This document shows, in pieces, positions 20,541 to 29,501 of a stretch of DNA of 64,000 bases. Positions within the stretch are counted from its first letter, which is position 1, and each line of letters opens with the position of its first letter. Below the pieces are notes generated by a model. The model searched no databases. It had not been told where the DNA came from and worked only from the letters and a program-made list of their open reading frames with translations. Position numbers and translations under genes: made by a program. The stretch is taken from positions 1 through 64,000 of the forward strand of contig NZ_WVTD01000004.1 of assembly GCF_009856825.1 (NCBI RefSeq). Reading direction: 5' to 3'. The DNA comes from Novosphingobium silvae. Its GTDB lineage: Bacteria; Pseudomonadota; Alphaproteobacteria; Sphingomonadales; Sphingomonadaceae.

Positions 20541-20568
20541 TCTTAACCAGCGCCAGCTCCAACGGAAA

Positions 20569-20598
20569 GGCGGCCGGAAGCCGAAGCTTCCGACCGCC
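20569..20598. terminator. 13-bp imperfect hairpin between gyrB and the convergent gene
   Basis: Arms 20569-20581 and 20586-20598 pair with one mismatch around a CGAA tetraloop. It lies between convergent genes and may stop transcription from both. Confidence 0.5.
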
Positions 20599-20634
20599 CT
20601 GGTGCGCTCGGCCGAGGGAAGGCCCGCGACGGGC

Positions 20635-21048
20635 TTACCTGGCCGCGGTCTTGACCTTCTTGTAGGGTACGAACTCGTTGAGGCCGAGAAAGCCGTTCCA
20701 CATGCCGAGCGCCGTGCGGTCGCGCAGCTGGATGGTGTCGTTGTTGCACAGCTGCGAGCCGTAGAGCTTCGTCACCATGATGTCGTCGCGGGTCAGCCGG
20801 TCCACGTTGTCGGGCCGGTTGACATAGAGCGTGGAGCCGACGCGGTAGACGATCGCGGTCTTGTCGATCACGGTCGCGTCCTGGGTCCGCGTGTAGGGGA
20901 TGCAACTAACCGGCTTTCCGGCCTCGCGTCCTTCAAGCATCTTGGCAAGGCGCTCCTCGCCGGTCTGCTTGGGACGTGCTTCTGCGGCGGGCATTGCAAG
21001 CATGCCGGTACCCACGGCGAGAGCCGCCGCGATGGCAATCTTCTTCAT
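20635..21048 (-). CDS. Secreted protein of unknown function
   Basis: A 137-aa protein with a clear Sec signal peptide (MKKIAIAAALAVGTGMLAMPAAEA, cleaved after about residue 24). The mature part has two Cys (SCIPY and LCNND) that could form a disulfide in the periplasm, and a middle stretch rich in Asp and Arg. No enzymatic motif is visible. It resembles short conserved hypothetical proteins of sphingomonads; no function can be given. It points at gyrB and away from tldD. Confidence 0.75.
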   Translation of the reverse strand: MKKIAIAAALAVGTGMLAMPAAEARPKQTGEERLAKMLEGREAGKPVSCIPYTRTQDATVIDKTAIVYRVGSTLYVNRPDNVDRLTRDDIMVTKLYGSQLCNNDTIQLRDRTALGMWNGFLGLNEFVPYKKVKTAAR

Positions 21049-21157
21049 GGATATTTCCTCTTCAACGCACCCCTTGCCCTTCGTATGCCACGTTCCGCCT
21101 GAATGAGAACTGAGCGGGGGCCGGGCAAGGATAACGTCCCGAGGCCGGCATGGTGCC

Positions 21158-22576
21158 TCAGGCGGTGCCGCCCACCGTCAGCCCATCGATCAGCAGCGAG
21201 GGCTGGCCGACACCGGCCGGCACGCTCTGCCCGCCCTTGCCGCACATGCCCACGCCCCGGTCGAGCGCCATGTCGTTGCCGATCGCCTTCACGCGGGTGA
21301 GGACCGAAGGGCCATCGCCGATCAGCGTCGCCCCCTTGATCGGCGCGCCCAGCTTTCCGTTCTCGACGAGGTAGGCCTCGGTGCACGAGAACACGAACTT
21401 GCCGGAAACGATGTCCACCTGCCCACCGCCAAAGCTCTTGGCGTAGATGCCCTTCTTCATGCCGGCCAGCATTTCGGCCGGATCGGCCTCGCCGCCCTTC
21501 ATGAAGGTGTTTGTCATGCGCACCTGCGGGGCGTGGGCATAGTTTTCGCGCCGCCCGTTGCCGGTCGGCTCCACGCCCATCAAACGGGCGTTCAGGCGGT
21601 CCTGCATGTAGCCCTTGAGGATGCCGTCCTCGATCAGCACCGTCTCGCGCGTGGGGGTTCCCTCGTCGTCGATGGTGAGCGATCCGCGACGCCCCGGAAG
21701 CGAGCCGTCGTCGACGATGGTGACGCCCGGCGCCGCCACCCGCTCGCCGATGCGGCCCGAGAAGGCCGACGTGCCCTTGCGGTTGAAATCGCCCTCCAGC
21801 CCGTGCCCGATCGCCTCGTGCAGCAGGACGCCGGGCCAGCCCGCGCCGCACAGGACCGGAAACTCGCCCGCGGGCGCGTCGATGCTCTCCAGGTTGACGA
21901 GCGCCTGCGCAAGGGCGGTGTCGATGGCCTCGTTCCAGTTCGCGGGATCGAACAGGTCGTCATAGAGATAGCGCCCGCCCATCCCGAACGAGCCGCTTTC
22001 CCGCCGGCCGTTGCTTTCCGCCACGATCGAGACGTTCAGCCGCACCAGCGGCCGGATGTCGGTGGCGATGTAGCCGTCAGGGCGCACGATCTCAACCACG
22101 GACCACGATCCCGCAAGGCTGGCGCTGACCTGCGAGACGCGCGGGTCGCGGGCGCGGGCGGCGGCGTCGATCTGTTCCAGCAGCCGCACTTTCTCGCCGA
22201 AGCCGACAAGGTCGAGCGGCGAGGCGTCTGTATAGAGTTTCGCGTTGGTGCGCACGGGCGCCGCGGCACGGAGCCCACGCGCCGGATCGAGCAGCTGCAG
22301 CGTCTCGCCCGCGCGGCGAATGGCGGCGGCGGAAATCTCGTTGGCGTGGGCAAAGCCCGTCATCTCGCCCGAGACGCCGCGCAGCCCGAAGCCCGCATCG
22401 CGCGAATAGTCCGCGGTCTTGAGTCGGCCGTCGTCGAAGCCGAAGGCCTCGCTGGCGATGAACTGCATGAACAGTTCGCCGTCCTCGCACGCGCCGAGTG
22501 TCTCGGCGGCGAGTGCCTGCGCCTCTTCAGGCGAGATCTGGCTGTAGAGGAGCGAGCGCGGGTCGGTGATGGTCAT
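21158..22576 (-). CDS. tldD: Metalloprotease TldD
   Basis: A 472-aa TldD. The zinc site is in LLHEAIGHGLEGD near residue 255, with HEAIGH as the HExxxH motif. The C-terminal GQSVPAGVGQPSLLIDGLTVGG is typical of the family. TldD with its inactive partner TldE/PmbA forms a protease that cleaves unfolded peptides, as in microcin B17 maturation and CcdA antitoxin turnover. The partner, pmbA, is also in this window but 30 kb away (52,507-53,853). Promoter side faces the zinc-finger gene. Confidence 0.96.
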   Translation of the reverse strand: MTITDPRSLLYSQISPEEAQALAAETLGACEDGELFMQFIASEAFGFDDGRLKTADYSRDAGFGLRGVSGEMTGFAHANEISAAAIRRAGETLQLLDPARGLRAAAPVRTNAKLYTDASPLDLVGFGEKVRLLEQIDAAARARDPRVSQVSASLAGSWSVVEIVRPDGYIATDIRPLVRLNVSIVAESNGRRESGSFGMGGRYLYDDLFDPANWNEAIDTALAQALVNLESIDAPAGEFPVLCGAGWPGVLLHEAIGHGLEGDFNRKGTSAFSGRIGERVAAPGVTIVDDGSLPGRRGSLTIDDEGTPTRETVLIEDGILKGYMQDRLNARLMGVEPTGNGRRENYAHAPQVRMTNTFMKGGEADPAEMLAGMKKGIYAKSFGGGQVDIVSGKFVFSCTEAYLVENGKLGAPIKGATLIGDGPSVLTRVKAIGNDMALDRGVGMCGKGGQSVPAGVGQPSLLIDGLTVGGTA

Positions 22577-22654
22577 GGCGCCGATATAGACGCCATCACG
22601 CGTTCAGGGAAGGGCGCCGCCGGGCAAAGGCGATGCGCGCGGGAAAGGGCGGCT

Positions 22655-22852
22655 TCAGGCCGCCTGCTGGTCCGCCGGTCCGCCCTTCAGCACGAAGCGG
22701 CGATCGCAGTAGCCGCACTCGACATAGCCCTTCTCGTCGATTTCGAGCCACACGCGCGGATGGCCAAGAGCAGCCCCGGCGCGGATGTCGGTGGCACCGT
22801 CGCACGAGACGCGGTGGGAATCGGTGAAGACGGTTTCGGGCGGGTTGGTCAT
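22655..22852 (-). CDS. zf-CHCC domain protein (NDUFS6-like)
   Basis: A 65-aa protein with the CHCC zinc-binding pattern: Cys in HRVSCDG, His in LGHPRVWL and CGYC in [13 protein letters not shown]. The family is related to the complex I accessory subunit NDUFS6 and is common in alphaproteobacteria. It likely binds zinc and may support NADH dehydrogenase. It lies upstream of tldD, on the same strand. Confidence 0.85.
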   Translation of the reverse strand: MTNPPETVFTDSHRVSCDGATDIRAGAALGHPRVWLEIDEKGYVECGYCDRRFVLKGGPADQQAA

Positions 22853-22964
22853 GGTGGAGGCGAATTACCAAGGCCTGCGCGAAAATTCCAGACGGGATTT
22901 GCGGGCCGCGAAAAGGGCAGCGGGGGCAGGCCCTTGCGCAAGAACCTTCGCCTTTCGCGAGCCT

Positions 22965-23002
22965 GCATCCTGTCATCCCGCTCTACAGGGATGACAGGAT
23001 GC
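22965..23002. repeat. Perfect 15-bp inverted repeat with 8-base loop
   Basis: Arms 22965-22979 and 22988-23002 are exact reverse complements (GCATCCTGTCATCCC type). It sits 14 bp after the azoR stop, and may act as its terminator, although no T-run follows. It could also be a REP-like dispersed element. Confidence 0.8.
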
Positions 23003-23016
23003 GCCGGTCGGACGGG

Positions 23017-23586
23017 TTACGCCGGGATCGCCATCGTGCCGGCGTCCGCAAGGGCCTGCGCCACGGCCTTCTCGCGCGCTTCAGGGCCGGAGGCGAGGCC
23101 TTCCGCGACGACGAAAGTGGGGTTGTCGATGCCGATGAAGCCGAGGACGGCGCGCAGGTACTTCTCTGCGTGCTCGACCGCGGCGCTCGGATTGCCTTCG
23201 CTGTAGAGCCCGCCGCGCGCCAGGGCGACGATCACCTTCTTGTCGCCGACGAGGCCGACGGGGCCCGTCTCGGTGTACCGGAAGGTCTGCCCGGCGATCA
23301 GCACGCGGTCGAGCCATGCCTTGAGCTGGCTGGGGATGGTGAAGTTGTACATGCCCGCGCCGATCACGATCACGTCCGAGGCGAGGAACTCGGCGAGTTC
23401 GGGCGTGCCTTCGGGCGCGCCGAGCACGTCGAGCGTCAGGTGGGGCAGGGCATCGGCCGCAAGGTCGCGGCGGGTGACCTCGATCGCGGGATCGGCGGTG
23501 GTGAGAGCCGAGACGATGGCGGCGGAGATGGCGCGGCTGGCCGAGTTCTCGCCGGTGATGCTGGAATCGATGTGGAGAAGCTTCAT
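23017..23586 (-). CDS. azoR: FMN-dependent NADH-azoreductase
   Basis: A 189-aa flavodoxin-fold enzyme. The start MKLLHIDSSI fits AzoR. The FMN phosphate-binding segment SSITGENSASR is at residues 8-18, with MYNFTIPSQLKAWLD and ARGGLYSEG marking the flavin-contact loops. AzoR reduces azo bonds and quinones with NADH. It is divergent from an HxlR-type regulator over a 90-bp gap, the common arrangement for a regulated quinone or azo reductase. Confidence 0.93.
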   Translation of the reverse strand: MKLLHIDSSITGENSASRAISAAIVSALTTADPAIEVTRRDLAADALPHLTLDVLGAPEGTPELAEFLASDVIVIGAGMYNFTIPSQLKAWLDRVLIAGQTFRYTETGPVGLVGDKKVIVALARGGLYSEGNPSAAVEHAEKYLRAVLGFIGIDNPTFVVAEGLASGPEAREKAVAQALADAGTMAIPA

Positions 23587-23612
23587 GGTGCGGTCCTCGG
23601 TCTGGAAAAATG

Positions 23613-23673
23613 ACCAGGTCTAGCTATGTTGCCGGAGCAGGCGCGCCAAGTGCGCATATTTTCGGGACCTGGT
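23613..23673. promoter_or_regulatory. Candidate HxlR operators in the azoR/HxlR gap
   Basis: ACCAGGTC at 23613-23620 and its exact reverse complement GACCTGGT at 23666-23673 flank the divergent promoter region. The second copy ends 3 bp before the regulator start. A local regulator with this divergent arrangement usually binds such sites; this is inference. Confidence 0.45.
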
Positions 23674-23676
23674 ACC

Positions 23677-24084
23677 ATGAAGTTGACCACCTTCGACGAG
23701 GGCGAGGCATCGGCCGCGCTCACCGTTCACGACCCCTCCAGCAAGGATTGCCGGCTTGTCGGAGACATCCTCAGCCGGGTGGGGGACAAGTGGTCGATGC
23801 TGGTGATCATGACGCTGCTGGAGCAGCCGCTGCACTTCAACGAGTTGAAGCGGGCCATCCAGGGCGTGTCGCAGCAGATGCTCTCGCGCACGCTGCGGGC
23901 GCTGGATCGCGACGGCCTGGTGACCCGCACCGTCCATTCCGGGGTCCCGGTCCGGGTGGAGTACGCGCTCAGCGACCTTGGTCGCTCGCTCTCCGGGCCG
24001 GTGAAGGCGCTCAGCGCATGGGCGCTCGCATCGCGCGATGCGATAGAGGCGAGCCGCAGCGTCTACGATGGCGCGCATGAGTGA
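23677..24084 (+). CDS. HxlR-family transcriptional regulator
   Basis: A 135-aa protein from the ATG of MKLTTFDEGEAS (the longer upstream ATG has no ribosome site). The winged HTH pattern is typical: C in SKDCRLVGDILSRVGDKWSMLVI, then FNELKRAIQGVSQQMLSRTLRALDRDGLV and VRVEYALSDLG. The single Cys in DC is the redox- or quinone-sensing residue of HxlR-type regulators. It probably represses azoR until quinone or aldehyde stress modifies that cysteine. Regulation of azoR is inferred from the divergent layout. Confidence 0.9.
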   Translation: MKLTTFDEGEASAALTVHDPSSKDCRLVGDILSRVGDKWSMLVIMTLLEQPLHFNELKRAIQGVSQQMLSRTLRALDRDGLVTRTVHSGVPVRVEYALSDLGRSLSGPVKALSAWALASRDAIEASRSVYDGAHE

Positions 24085-24156
24085 GGCGCCGGTCCATGGC
24101 CTCTCCGGTCGGGGCCATGAGCCACGGGTGCGCGCCCATGTTTCATCGCAGCCGTC

Positions 24157-25425
24157 TCAGGCGGGCGCGAAATTCAGGTGGAGCGCCGCCAGCCCACGGA
24201 TGATATAGCTCGGCTCATACGAAATGCGTCGCGCGCCCGCCGGGCCGTGGTGTGCCTCGTCGAGCGTGATCGCGCTGGTGTGTTCCAGGAAACGATCGAG
24301 GATCACCGCCACTTCGGCGCGGGCCAAGGGGGCCCCGGCGCAAGTGTGGGCACCCCGTCCGAAAGCGACATGTTCGCGGATACGCGGGCGACCAATGCGG
24401 AACTCGGCAGGGTCCTCCCATCGGCGCGGATCGCGGTTTGCCGCCGAGAGGGAGACGACGACGCGCTTGCCCGCAGGGATGTCCACGTCGCCGATGCGGG
24501 TCGCGCGCCGGGCGATGCGGAAGGTGGCCTTGGTGGAACCCTCGATGCGCAGCACTTCCTCCAGGAAAGGGCCCACGAGCTTGCGGTCGTCGCGAAGCTG
24601 CTGCTGCATGGCCTGGTCCTCGCACAGCCGGCGAAGGGCGTTGCCGATGAGCTTGGCCGAGGTGTCCTGCCCGGCGGCGAAGAGGAACATGGCGGATTTC
24701 ACCACTTCCATCGCGTCGGGCGTCGAACCATCGGGATATCTGGCCTGCGCCATCTCGGTCATGACATCGTCCTGCGGCATGGCGCGGCGTTCGGTGATGT
24801 AGCGCACGAAGTAACCGCCCATGACCATCAGGGGATGGATGCTCTGCCCCTCGGGCGTGTCCATGTTGCCGGGAGGCGGCGCAGAGTCGATGAGCTGGCG
24901 GAACGCCTCGCGGTCGTCGGCGGGAACGCCCAGCAGGTCGGCGATGACCATGGTGACGAAGGGCGTGGCCACCTGGTTCACCAGTTCGCAGCCGCCCGCC
25001 TCCACCACGCCGCGCACCATCTCGTCGGCATAGCGACGCATGAAGGCCTCGTTGGCCTTGAGCCGCGAGGGCGTGAACAGTGGGTTCAGCAGTGACCTTG
25101 CGGCCGCATGCCTTTCGCCGTCGTAGGAGACCATCAGCTCTATCTCGCTTCCGGGATGGCTATCGAGCAGTTCGGAGATGTCGTCGCCCTCGATTTCGAA
25201 GGGCAGGCGCACGAGCGGATCGGGGTTCAGCCACGAGGAGAAGTCGCGCGTGTTGAGCAGCACTTCCACCGCTTCGGCGAAGCCCGTCACGACCATAACG
25301 TCGCGGCTCGTCATCTGGTATACCGGGCCGTTCGCGCGGATGCTCTCGAAGTAGTCGTAGGGGTCGAGCAGGACCGAGTGGTCGGTGAAATAGTCCTTTT
25401 CGGCAACGGTCGCGGCAGTGGCCAT
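24157..25425 (-). CDS. Cytochrome P450
   Basis: A 422-aa soluble bacterial P450 from the ATG with GGGAGA upstream; an in-frame ATG 27 codons earlier lies behind an unlikely leader. The I-helix AGQDTS (oxygen activation) is near 250, ExxR near 290 (EEVLRIEGSTK) and the heme loop FGRGAHTCAGAPLA near 360 with the thiolate Cys. Such P450s hydroxylate terpenoids or aromatics with electrons from a ferredoxin; no ferredoxin gene is adjacent. The divergent gene is an ABC ATPase. Confidence 0.95.
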   Translation of the reverse strand: MATAATVAEKDYFTDHSVLLDPYDYFESIRANGPVYQMTSRDVMVVTGFAEAVEVLLNTRDFSSWLNPDPLVRLPFEIEGDDISELLDSHPGSEIELMVSYDGERHAAARSLLNPLFTPSRLKANEAFMRRYADEMVRGVVEAGGCELVNQVATPFVTMVIADLLGVPADDREAFRQLIDSAPPPGNMDTPEGQSIHPLMVMGGYFVRYITERRAMPQDDVMTEMAQARYPDGSTPDAMEVVKSAMFLFAAGQDTSAKLIGNALRRLCEDQAMQQQLRDDRKLVGPFLEEVLRIEGSTKATFRIARRATRIGDVDIPAGKRVVVSLSAANRDPRRWEDPAEFRIGRPRIREHVAFGRGAHTCAGAPLARAEVAVILDRFLEHTSAITLDEAHHGPAGARRISYEPSYIIRGLAALHLNFAPA

Positions 25426-25565
25426 GGTGCTTCTCCCGAGTGCGGCCTCTTCGGCTCGCGATAATGATATAGTGTGGATCATATGCTCGCCGCTTGCCGA
25501 GGTCAATCTCCCGGGTGGAGCTTGCGCTCTTTACGGCGGCGTGATCGTGGCGCACATGCACCGCC

Positions 25566-26513
25566 ATGAGCACGACATCCCCCGCAATCGCCATCCGTGA
25601 CCTCGTCAAGCGCTACGCCCCGGCCGGCCCGGGCGAAGGCAAGCTGGCGCTGAAGGGCGTGTCCTTCGACGTGCCGGAAGGCGGCATCTTCGGCCTGCTC
25701 GGCCCGAACGGGGCAGGCAAGTCGACGCTGATCAACATCCTGGCCGGGATGGTCATGAAGACCTCGGGATCGGCCGAGATCTGGGGTTTCGACATCGATC
25801 GCGACGCGCGCAACGCCAAGCGCTCGATCGGCATCGTGCCGCAGGAGATCGTTTTCGATCCCTTCTTCACCCCCTTCGAGGTGCTGGAGATCCAGGCCGG
25901 GCTCTACGGCATCGCCAAGACCCTGAGGCGGTCGGAAGAGCTGCTGCGCGCAGTTCACCTGGCCGACAAGCGCAACGCCTATGCCCGCACGCTTTCGGGC
26001 GGCATGAAGCGGCGGCTGCTGATCGCCAAGGCGCTGGTCCATCGCCCGCCGGTGCTCGTGCTCGACGAGCCGACCGCGGGCGTTGATGTGGAGCTGCGCC
26101 GCCAGCTGTGGGAACTCGTCACCGAGCTCAACAAGGAAGGCGCGACGATCGTGCTGACCACGCACTATCTCGAGGAAGCCGAGGAACTGTGCGACCGCAT
26201 CGCCATCATCAACCATGGCGAACTGATCGCCAACAAGCCCACCCGCGAGCTGGTGGGCATGGCGCGCGAGAAGATCATCGTCCTCACGCTCGACCGCGAA
26301 GTGGAAGAGATGCCCAGCCATCCGGGCTTCGTCAAATGCGTGAAGTCCGGCGAACGCTCGCTTGAGATCACCTATGACAAGGATCGCAGCAATGCGGGCG
26401 AGATCATGTCGGCGCTGCAGGCGCAGGGCTTCGCGATCATCGACGTGACCACGCGCGAAGCCGACCTGGAAGATGTTTTCGTGACATTGACGAGCGAGGC
26501 CCGCGCGGCCTGA
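25566..26513 (+). CDS. ABC transporter ATP-binding protein (ABC-2 type)
   Basis: A 315-aa nucleotide-binding subunit. Walker A GPNGAGKST is at about 44-52, signature LSGGMKRR at about 140 and Walker B LVLDEPTAGVD at about 160, with H-loop in TTHYL. The extra C-terminal ~80 residues are typical of NatA/DrrA-like ATPases paired with an ABC-2 permease. No permease gene is next to it, so the partner must be elsewhere. The substrate is unknown. Confidence 0.9.
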   Translation: MSTTSPAIAIRDLVKRYAPAGPGEGKLALKGVSFDVPEGGIFGLLGPNGAGKSTLINILAGMVMKTSGSAEIWGFDIDRDARNAKRSIGIVPQEIVFDPFFTPFEVLEIQAGLYGIAKTLRRSEELLRAVHLADKRNAYARTLSGGMKRRLLIAKALVHRPPVLVLDEPTAGVDVELRRQLWELVTELNKEGATIVLTTHYLEEAEELCDRIAIINHGELIANKPTRELVGMAREKIIVLTLDREVEEMPSHPGFVKCVKSGERSLEITYDKDRSNAGEIMSALQAQGFAIIDVTTREADLEDVFVTLTSEARAA

Positions 26514-26774
26514 CCTGGCTCCCGCCAGGCACGCATTCTTGCCCGGCCCTGGAAGCGGGAGCAGCCCGGGGGCGAATCGCCTGCGGCTGCCGTGGCAATC
26601 CCGATTTCTCCCCAGGCTGGTTTCCGGTCAGGATTTCATGTGGGCGGCAGGAGCGGGCATGACTTTGCCGCTTCGTGTGAAATGCTGCGCTGCGAAGCAG
26701 AACGCCCGCGAGGGTGCGTTTTGAGGCGAATTGCGGTTCAACCCACCGTTATAAGTAGTCCTACTTATTATTTT

Positions 26775-26945
26775 CTATTCGTCATCAGCATTGTCATCGG
26801 CAAGTTTCCATACCTTGTGTTTCTTGCGTTTAATAGTTTTACCGCAATGTCTACACACGCCAACATAGCTAAGGCCGTCCCATTTGACTTCCTTTCGGTT
26901 GGGTTCGTGTCTATTCGCAAAGCATAGTGCAATCGATAATCCCAC
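26775..26945 (-). CDS. 56-aa CxxC zinc-finger-like protein in an AT-rich patch
   Basis: A GTG start with GGAGGG 9-14 bases upstream opens a 57-codon frame ending in TAG. The protein has an early Cys (LCFANRHEP), then RKEVKWDGLSYVGVCRHCGK with a CxxC knuckle, then TIKRKKHKVWK and an acidic tail. This pattern (LC...H.P, W-G, CxxCG, K/R-rich end with W) looks like small zinc-binding phage-type proteins. The 26,750-27,050 region is clearly more AT-rich than its surroundings, suggesting foreign origin. Missing an ATG, it is easily overlooked. Function unknown. Confidence 0.6.
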   Translation of the reverse strand: MGLSIALCFANRHEPNRKEVKWDGLSYVGVCRHCGKTIKRKKHKVWKLADDNADDE

Positions 26946-27141
26946 GGAAATTGCCCCTCCGTTGAGCCGCGAAAGCTGGGTATCCTAACCAAAGTCGGTG
27001 GCAAGGTCATAATTTAGCATAGATCACAGTGTTCGTAATCAGGACAATTCAAATATTCAAGAATTGCATTGCGCCGCAACATGGCCACGGGTGTTTCTGA
27101 AAGTGTTGCGGTCCTGAGGCGGGACTGGCTAGGGAAGCGTC

Positions 27142-28767
27142 ATGGAAACGCCATCTCGCGCCGCCCCTCCTGCGACGCCCGCCTTCGACGTGCTTGTTAT
27201 CGGTTCGGGCGCTGCCGGCCTCACCGCCGCGCTTGCCCTTGCGGACAAGGTGAAGGTGGGAGTGCTGGCGAAAGGCGGGCTGGCCACAGGTTCCACCGCC
27301 TGGGCGCAAGGCGGGATCGCTGCGGTCCTCGACGCGGGCGACACGTTCGAGCAGCATGTCCATGATACGATGGTGGCGGGCGCCGGCCTCAACCGGCGCG
27401 AGACGGTGGAGTTCGTGATCGAGCGTGCTCCCCACGCCATCGACCGGTTGATCGAACTGGGCGTGCCTTTCAACACCGATGGGCCGGAAGGCACCGGCGC
27501 GCTGCACCTGACGCGCGAGGGCGGGCATTCTCACCGGCGCATCGTCCACGTGGCGGACGCCACCGGCTGGGCGGTGCAGCAGGCCCTGCTCAAGGCGGCC
27601 GAGGCCCACCCGAACATCACCCTGCTGCCCGGCCGCTCGTGCATCGACCTCATCACCGGCCGGCACGAGATGCGCTATTCAGGCTCGGGCCGCGTGTGGG
27701 GCGTCTATGCGCTGGACGAGGAGAGCGGCCATGTGGAGGCCTTCACCGCCCGCGCCACCGTGCTGGCGACTGGCGGGGCGGGCCGCGTCTACCAGTTCAG
27801 CACCGCGCCGCGCGGGGCCACCGGCGATGGCATCGCCATGGCCTGGCGCGCGGGCGCGCGCGTCTCCAACATGGAGATGATGCAGTTCCACCCGACCTGC
27901 CTCTACAACCTGGAGGTCAAGAACTTCCTCATCACCGAGGCCGTGCGAGGAGAGGGCGGGCACCTCATCAATCCGCGCACCGGCAAGCGGTTCATGACTT
28001 TCTACGATCCCGAGCGCCTGGAACTCGCGCCGCGCGACGTGGTGGCTCGCGCGATCGATTCCGAGATCAAGCGCTTCGGCCTCGACTATGTGCACCTCGA
28101 CATCAGCCACCAGCCCGCCGAGTTCGTGAAGGAGCACTTCCCGAACATTCACGAGAAGCTGATGGGCCTTGGCATCGACATGACGCGCGAGCCGATCCCG
28201 GTCGTGCCCGCGCAGCACTATACCTGCGGCGGCGTGCTGATCGACCTTGCCGGGCGGACCGACCTGCCCGGCCTCTATGCGGCGGGGGAATGCACCGAAA
28301 GCGGCCTCCACGGCGCCAACCGCCTCGCGTCCAACTCGCTCCTCGAATGCTTCGTCTTCGGCGAGGCGGCCGCTGCCGACATCCTCGCCAACTGGGACAG
28401 CTTCACGCCGCCCCCGCCGGTGCGCTCGTGGGACGAGAGCCGCGTCACCGATTCGGACGAGGAAGTCGTCATCAAGCAGAACTGGACCGAGATCCGCCGG
28501 TTCATGTGGAACTATGTCGGCATCGTGCGCACCACCAAGCGGCTGGAACGCGCGCACCACCGTATCCAGATGCTGAACGGCGAGATCGAGGAATATTATC
28601 GCCATTTCCGCGTCTCGACCGACCTGATCGAGCTGCGCAACCTTCTCCAGAGCGCGGAACTGATCGTCAGCAGCGCGCTGCGCCGCCACGAGAGCCGGGG
28701 GCTGCACTATACGCTGGACTATCCGGGCATCGACGCGGAGCCGATGGACACCGTGCTGGTGCCCTGA
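27142..28767 (+). CDS. nadB: L-aspartate oxidase
   Basis: A 541-aa flavoprotein that oxidises aspartate to iminoaspartate, the first step of NAD synthesis. The FAD-binding GSGAAGL is at residues 23-29 and the flavin-linked segment TGSTAWAQGGIA at about 50-61. HGANRLASNSLLECFVFGEAAA and EPIPVVPAQHYTCGG are the usual signatures. nadA and nadC are not nearby. The start follows GGGAAG by 4-9 bases. Confidence 0.95.
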   Translation: METPSRAAPPATPAFDVLVIGSGAAGLTAALALADKVKVGVLAKGGLATGSTAWAQGGIAAVLDAGDTFEQHVHDTMVAGAGLNRRETVEFVIERAPHAIDRLIELGVPFNTDGPEGTGALHLTREGGHSHRRIVHVADATGWAVQQALLKAAEAHPNITLLPGRSCIDLITGRHEMRYSGSGRVWGVYALDEESGHVEAFTARATVLATGGAGRVYQFSTAPRGATGDGIAMAWRAGARVSNMEMMQFHPTCLYNLEVKNFLITEAVRGEGGHLINPRTGKRFMTFYDPERLELAPRDVVARAIDSEIKRFGLDYVHLDISHQPAEFVKEHFPNIHEKLMGLGIDMTREPIPVVPAQHYTCGGVLIDLAGRTDLPGLYAAGECTESGLHGANRLASNSLLECFVFGEAAAADILANWDSFTPPPPVRSWDESRVTDSDEEVVIKQNWTEIRRFMWNYVGIVRTTKRLERAHHRIQMLNGEIEEYYRHFRVSTDLIELRNLLQSAELIVSSALRRHESRGLHYTLDYPGIDAEPMDTVLVP

Positions 28768-28850
28768 ATGCACGGAGCTGGTGCGCGCGGAAAGACGCGC
28801 GCGCCTGCCATGCTGCGGGGCGCGCGCGATCCCTTGATTGCGGGTGAGGC

Positions 28851-29093
28851 TCAGCCGATGTTGAGCAGGCGTCCGATGAAGATCAGCGCGATCGCGCCGA
28901 TCACCGAGGCGAGACAGCCCGCGCGGCTGAAGTCGCGGCTGCCGCGGCTGGTGATGAGACCGGCGAGCAGCGAGCCGCCGATGCCGAGCAGGATCGTCGC
29001 GATCCAGTTCATGTCCACCGAGCCGGGATAGAAGAAGCGCGCCAGGACGCCGATGACGAGGCCGCTGATGATGGCGCCGATGATGTTCAGCAT
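28851..29093 (-). CDS. GlsB/YeaQ/YmgE-family membrane protein
   Basis: An 80-aa protein with two to three predicted membrane helices: LNIIGAIISGLVIGVLARFF at the N-terminus, WIATILLGIGGSLLAGLI in the middle and VIGAIALIFIGRLL at the end. The Gly-rich hydrophobic pattern is that of transglycosylase-associated/YeaQ small membrane proteins linked to stress responses. It points toward nadB, a convergent arrangement. Confidence 0.88.
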   Translation of the reverse strand: MLNIIGAIISGLVIGVLARFFYPGSVDMNWIATILLGIGGSLLAGLITSRGSRDFSRAGCLASVIGAIALIFIGRLLNIG

Positions 29094-29461
29094 GAGCTTT
29101 GGGAACTCCCCTGTTCAGACGAGCGCCGCTGCGCCCGCCGCCGCTCGCTACAAGCGATGAATGACGAAGGAGTTGCACCGTTTCGGTCGAGGATTGCGCC
29201 GGACCTTGAGGGTGTCTGTAGCGGGGCCAGGGCCGGAGCCAGCGTTACTGGGCGGGCAATGCAGCCGAAATGGCGCTGATCGGCGATTCGGCTCGTCGCA
29301 AGCCGGATTCGTTCCATCGGTGATTTATGTGGAAAAATTTTATCCGCCCGGGCGCGAAATTGGCACTTGCGCACCGGAAGGATTGAGGACTTTCCACGCG
29401 TCGCGCTTGCTCGTTCGCGGCTGGGCGGCCGGTTGGTCCCGTCACGGCAATCTGCGCCCCC
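29094..29461. other. Long non-coding leader upstream of nrdA
   Basis: I see no supported gene here. A TGTGGAAAA (reverse complement of the DnaA-box form TTTTCCACA) lies at 29328-29336, and a weaker CTTTCCACG at 29390-29398. DnaA boxes control nrd genes in some bacteria; here that is only a suggestion. Confidence 0.35.
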
Positions 29462-29464
29462 CTC

Positions 29465-29501
29465 TTGAACCTGACGGCGGAAAGGGCACTATAGGTTGTG
29501 T
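29465..29501 (+). promoter_or_regulatory. Candidate nrdA promoter overlapped by an NrdR box
   Basis: TTGAAC at 29465-29470 and ACTATA at 29488-29493 are spaced 17 bp. The 16-mer at 29486-29501 (GCACTATAGGTTGTGT) matches 12 of 16 positions of the NrdR consensus ACACTATATATAGTGT as I know it. NrdR boxes normally overlap ribonucleotide reductase promoters. The leader to the nrdA start would be about 260 nt. I did not find a good second box. Confidence 0.5.
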
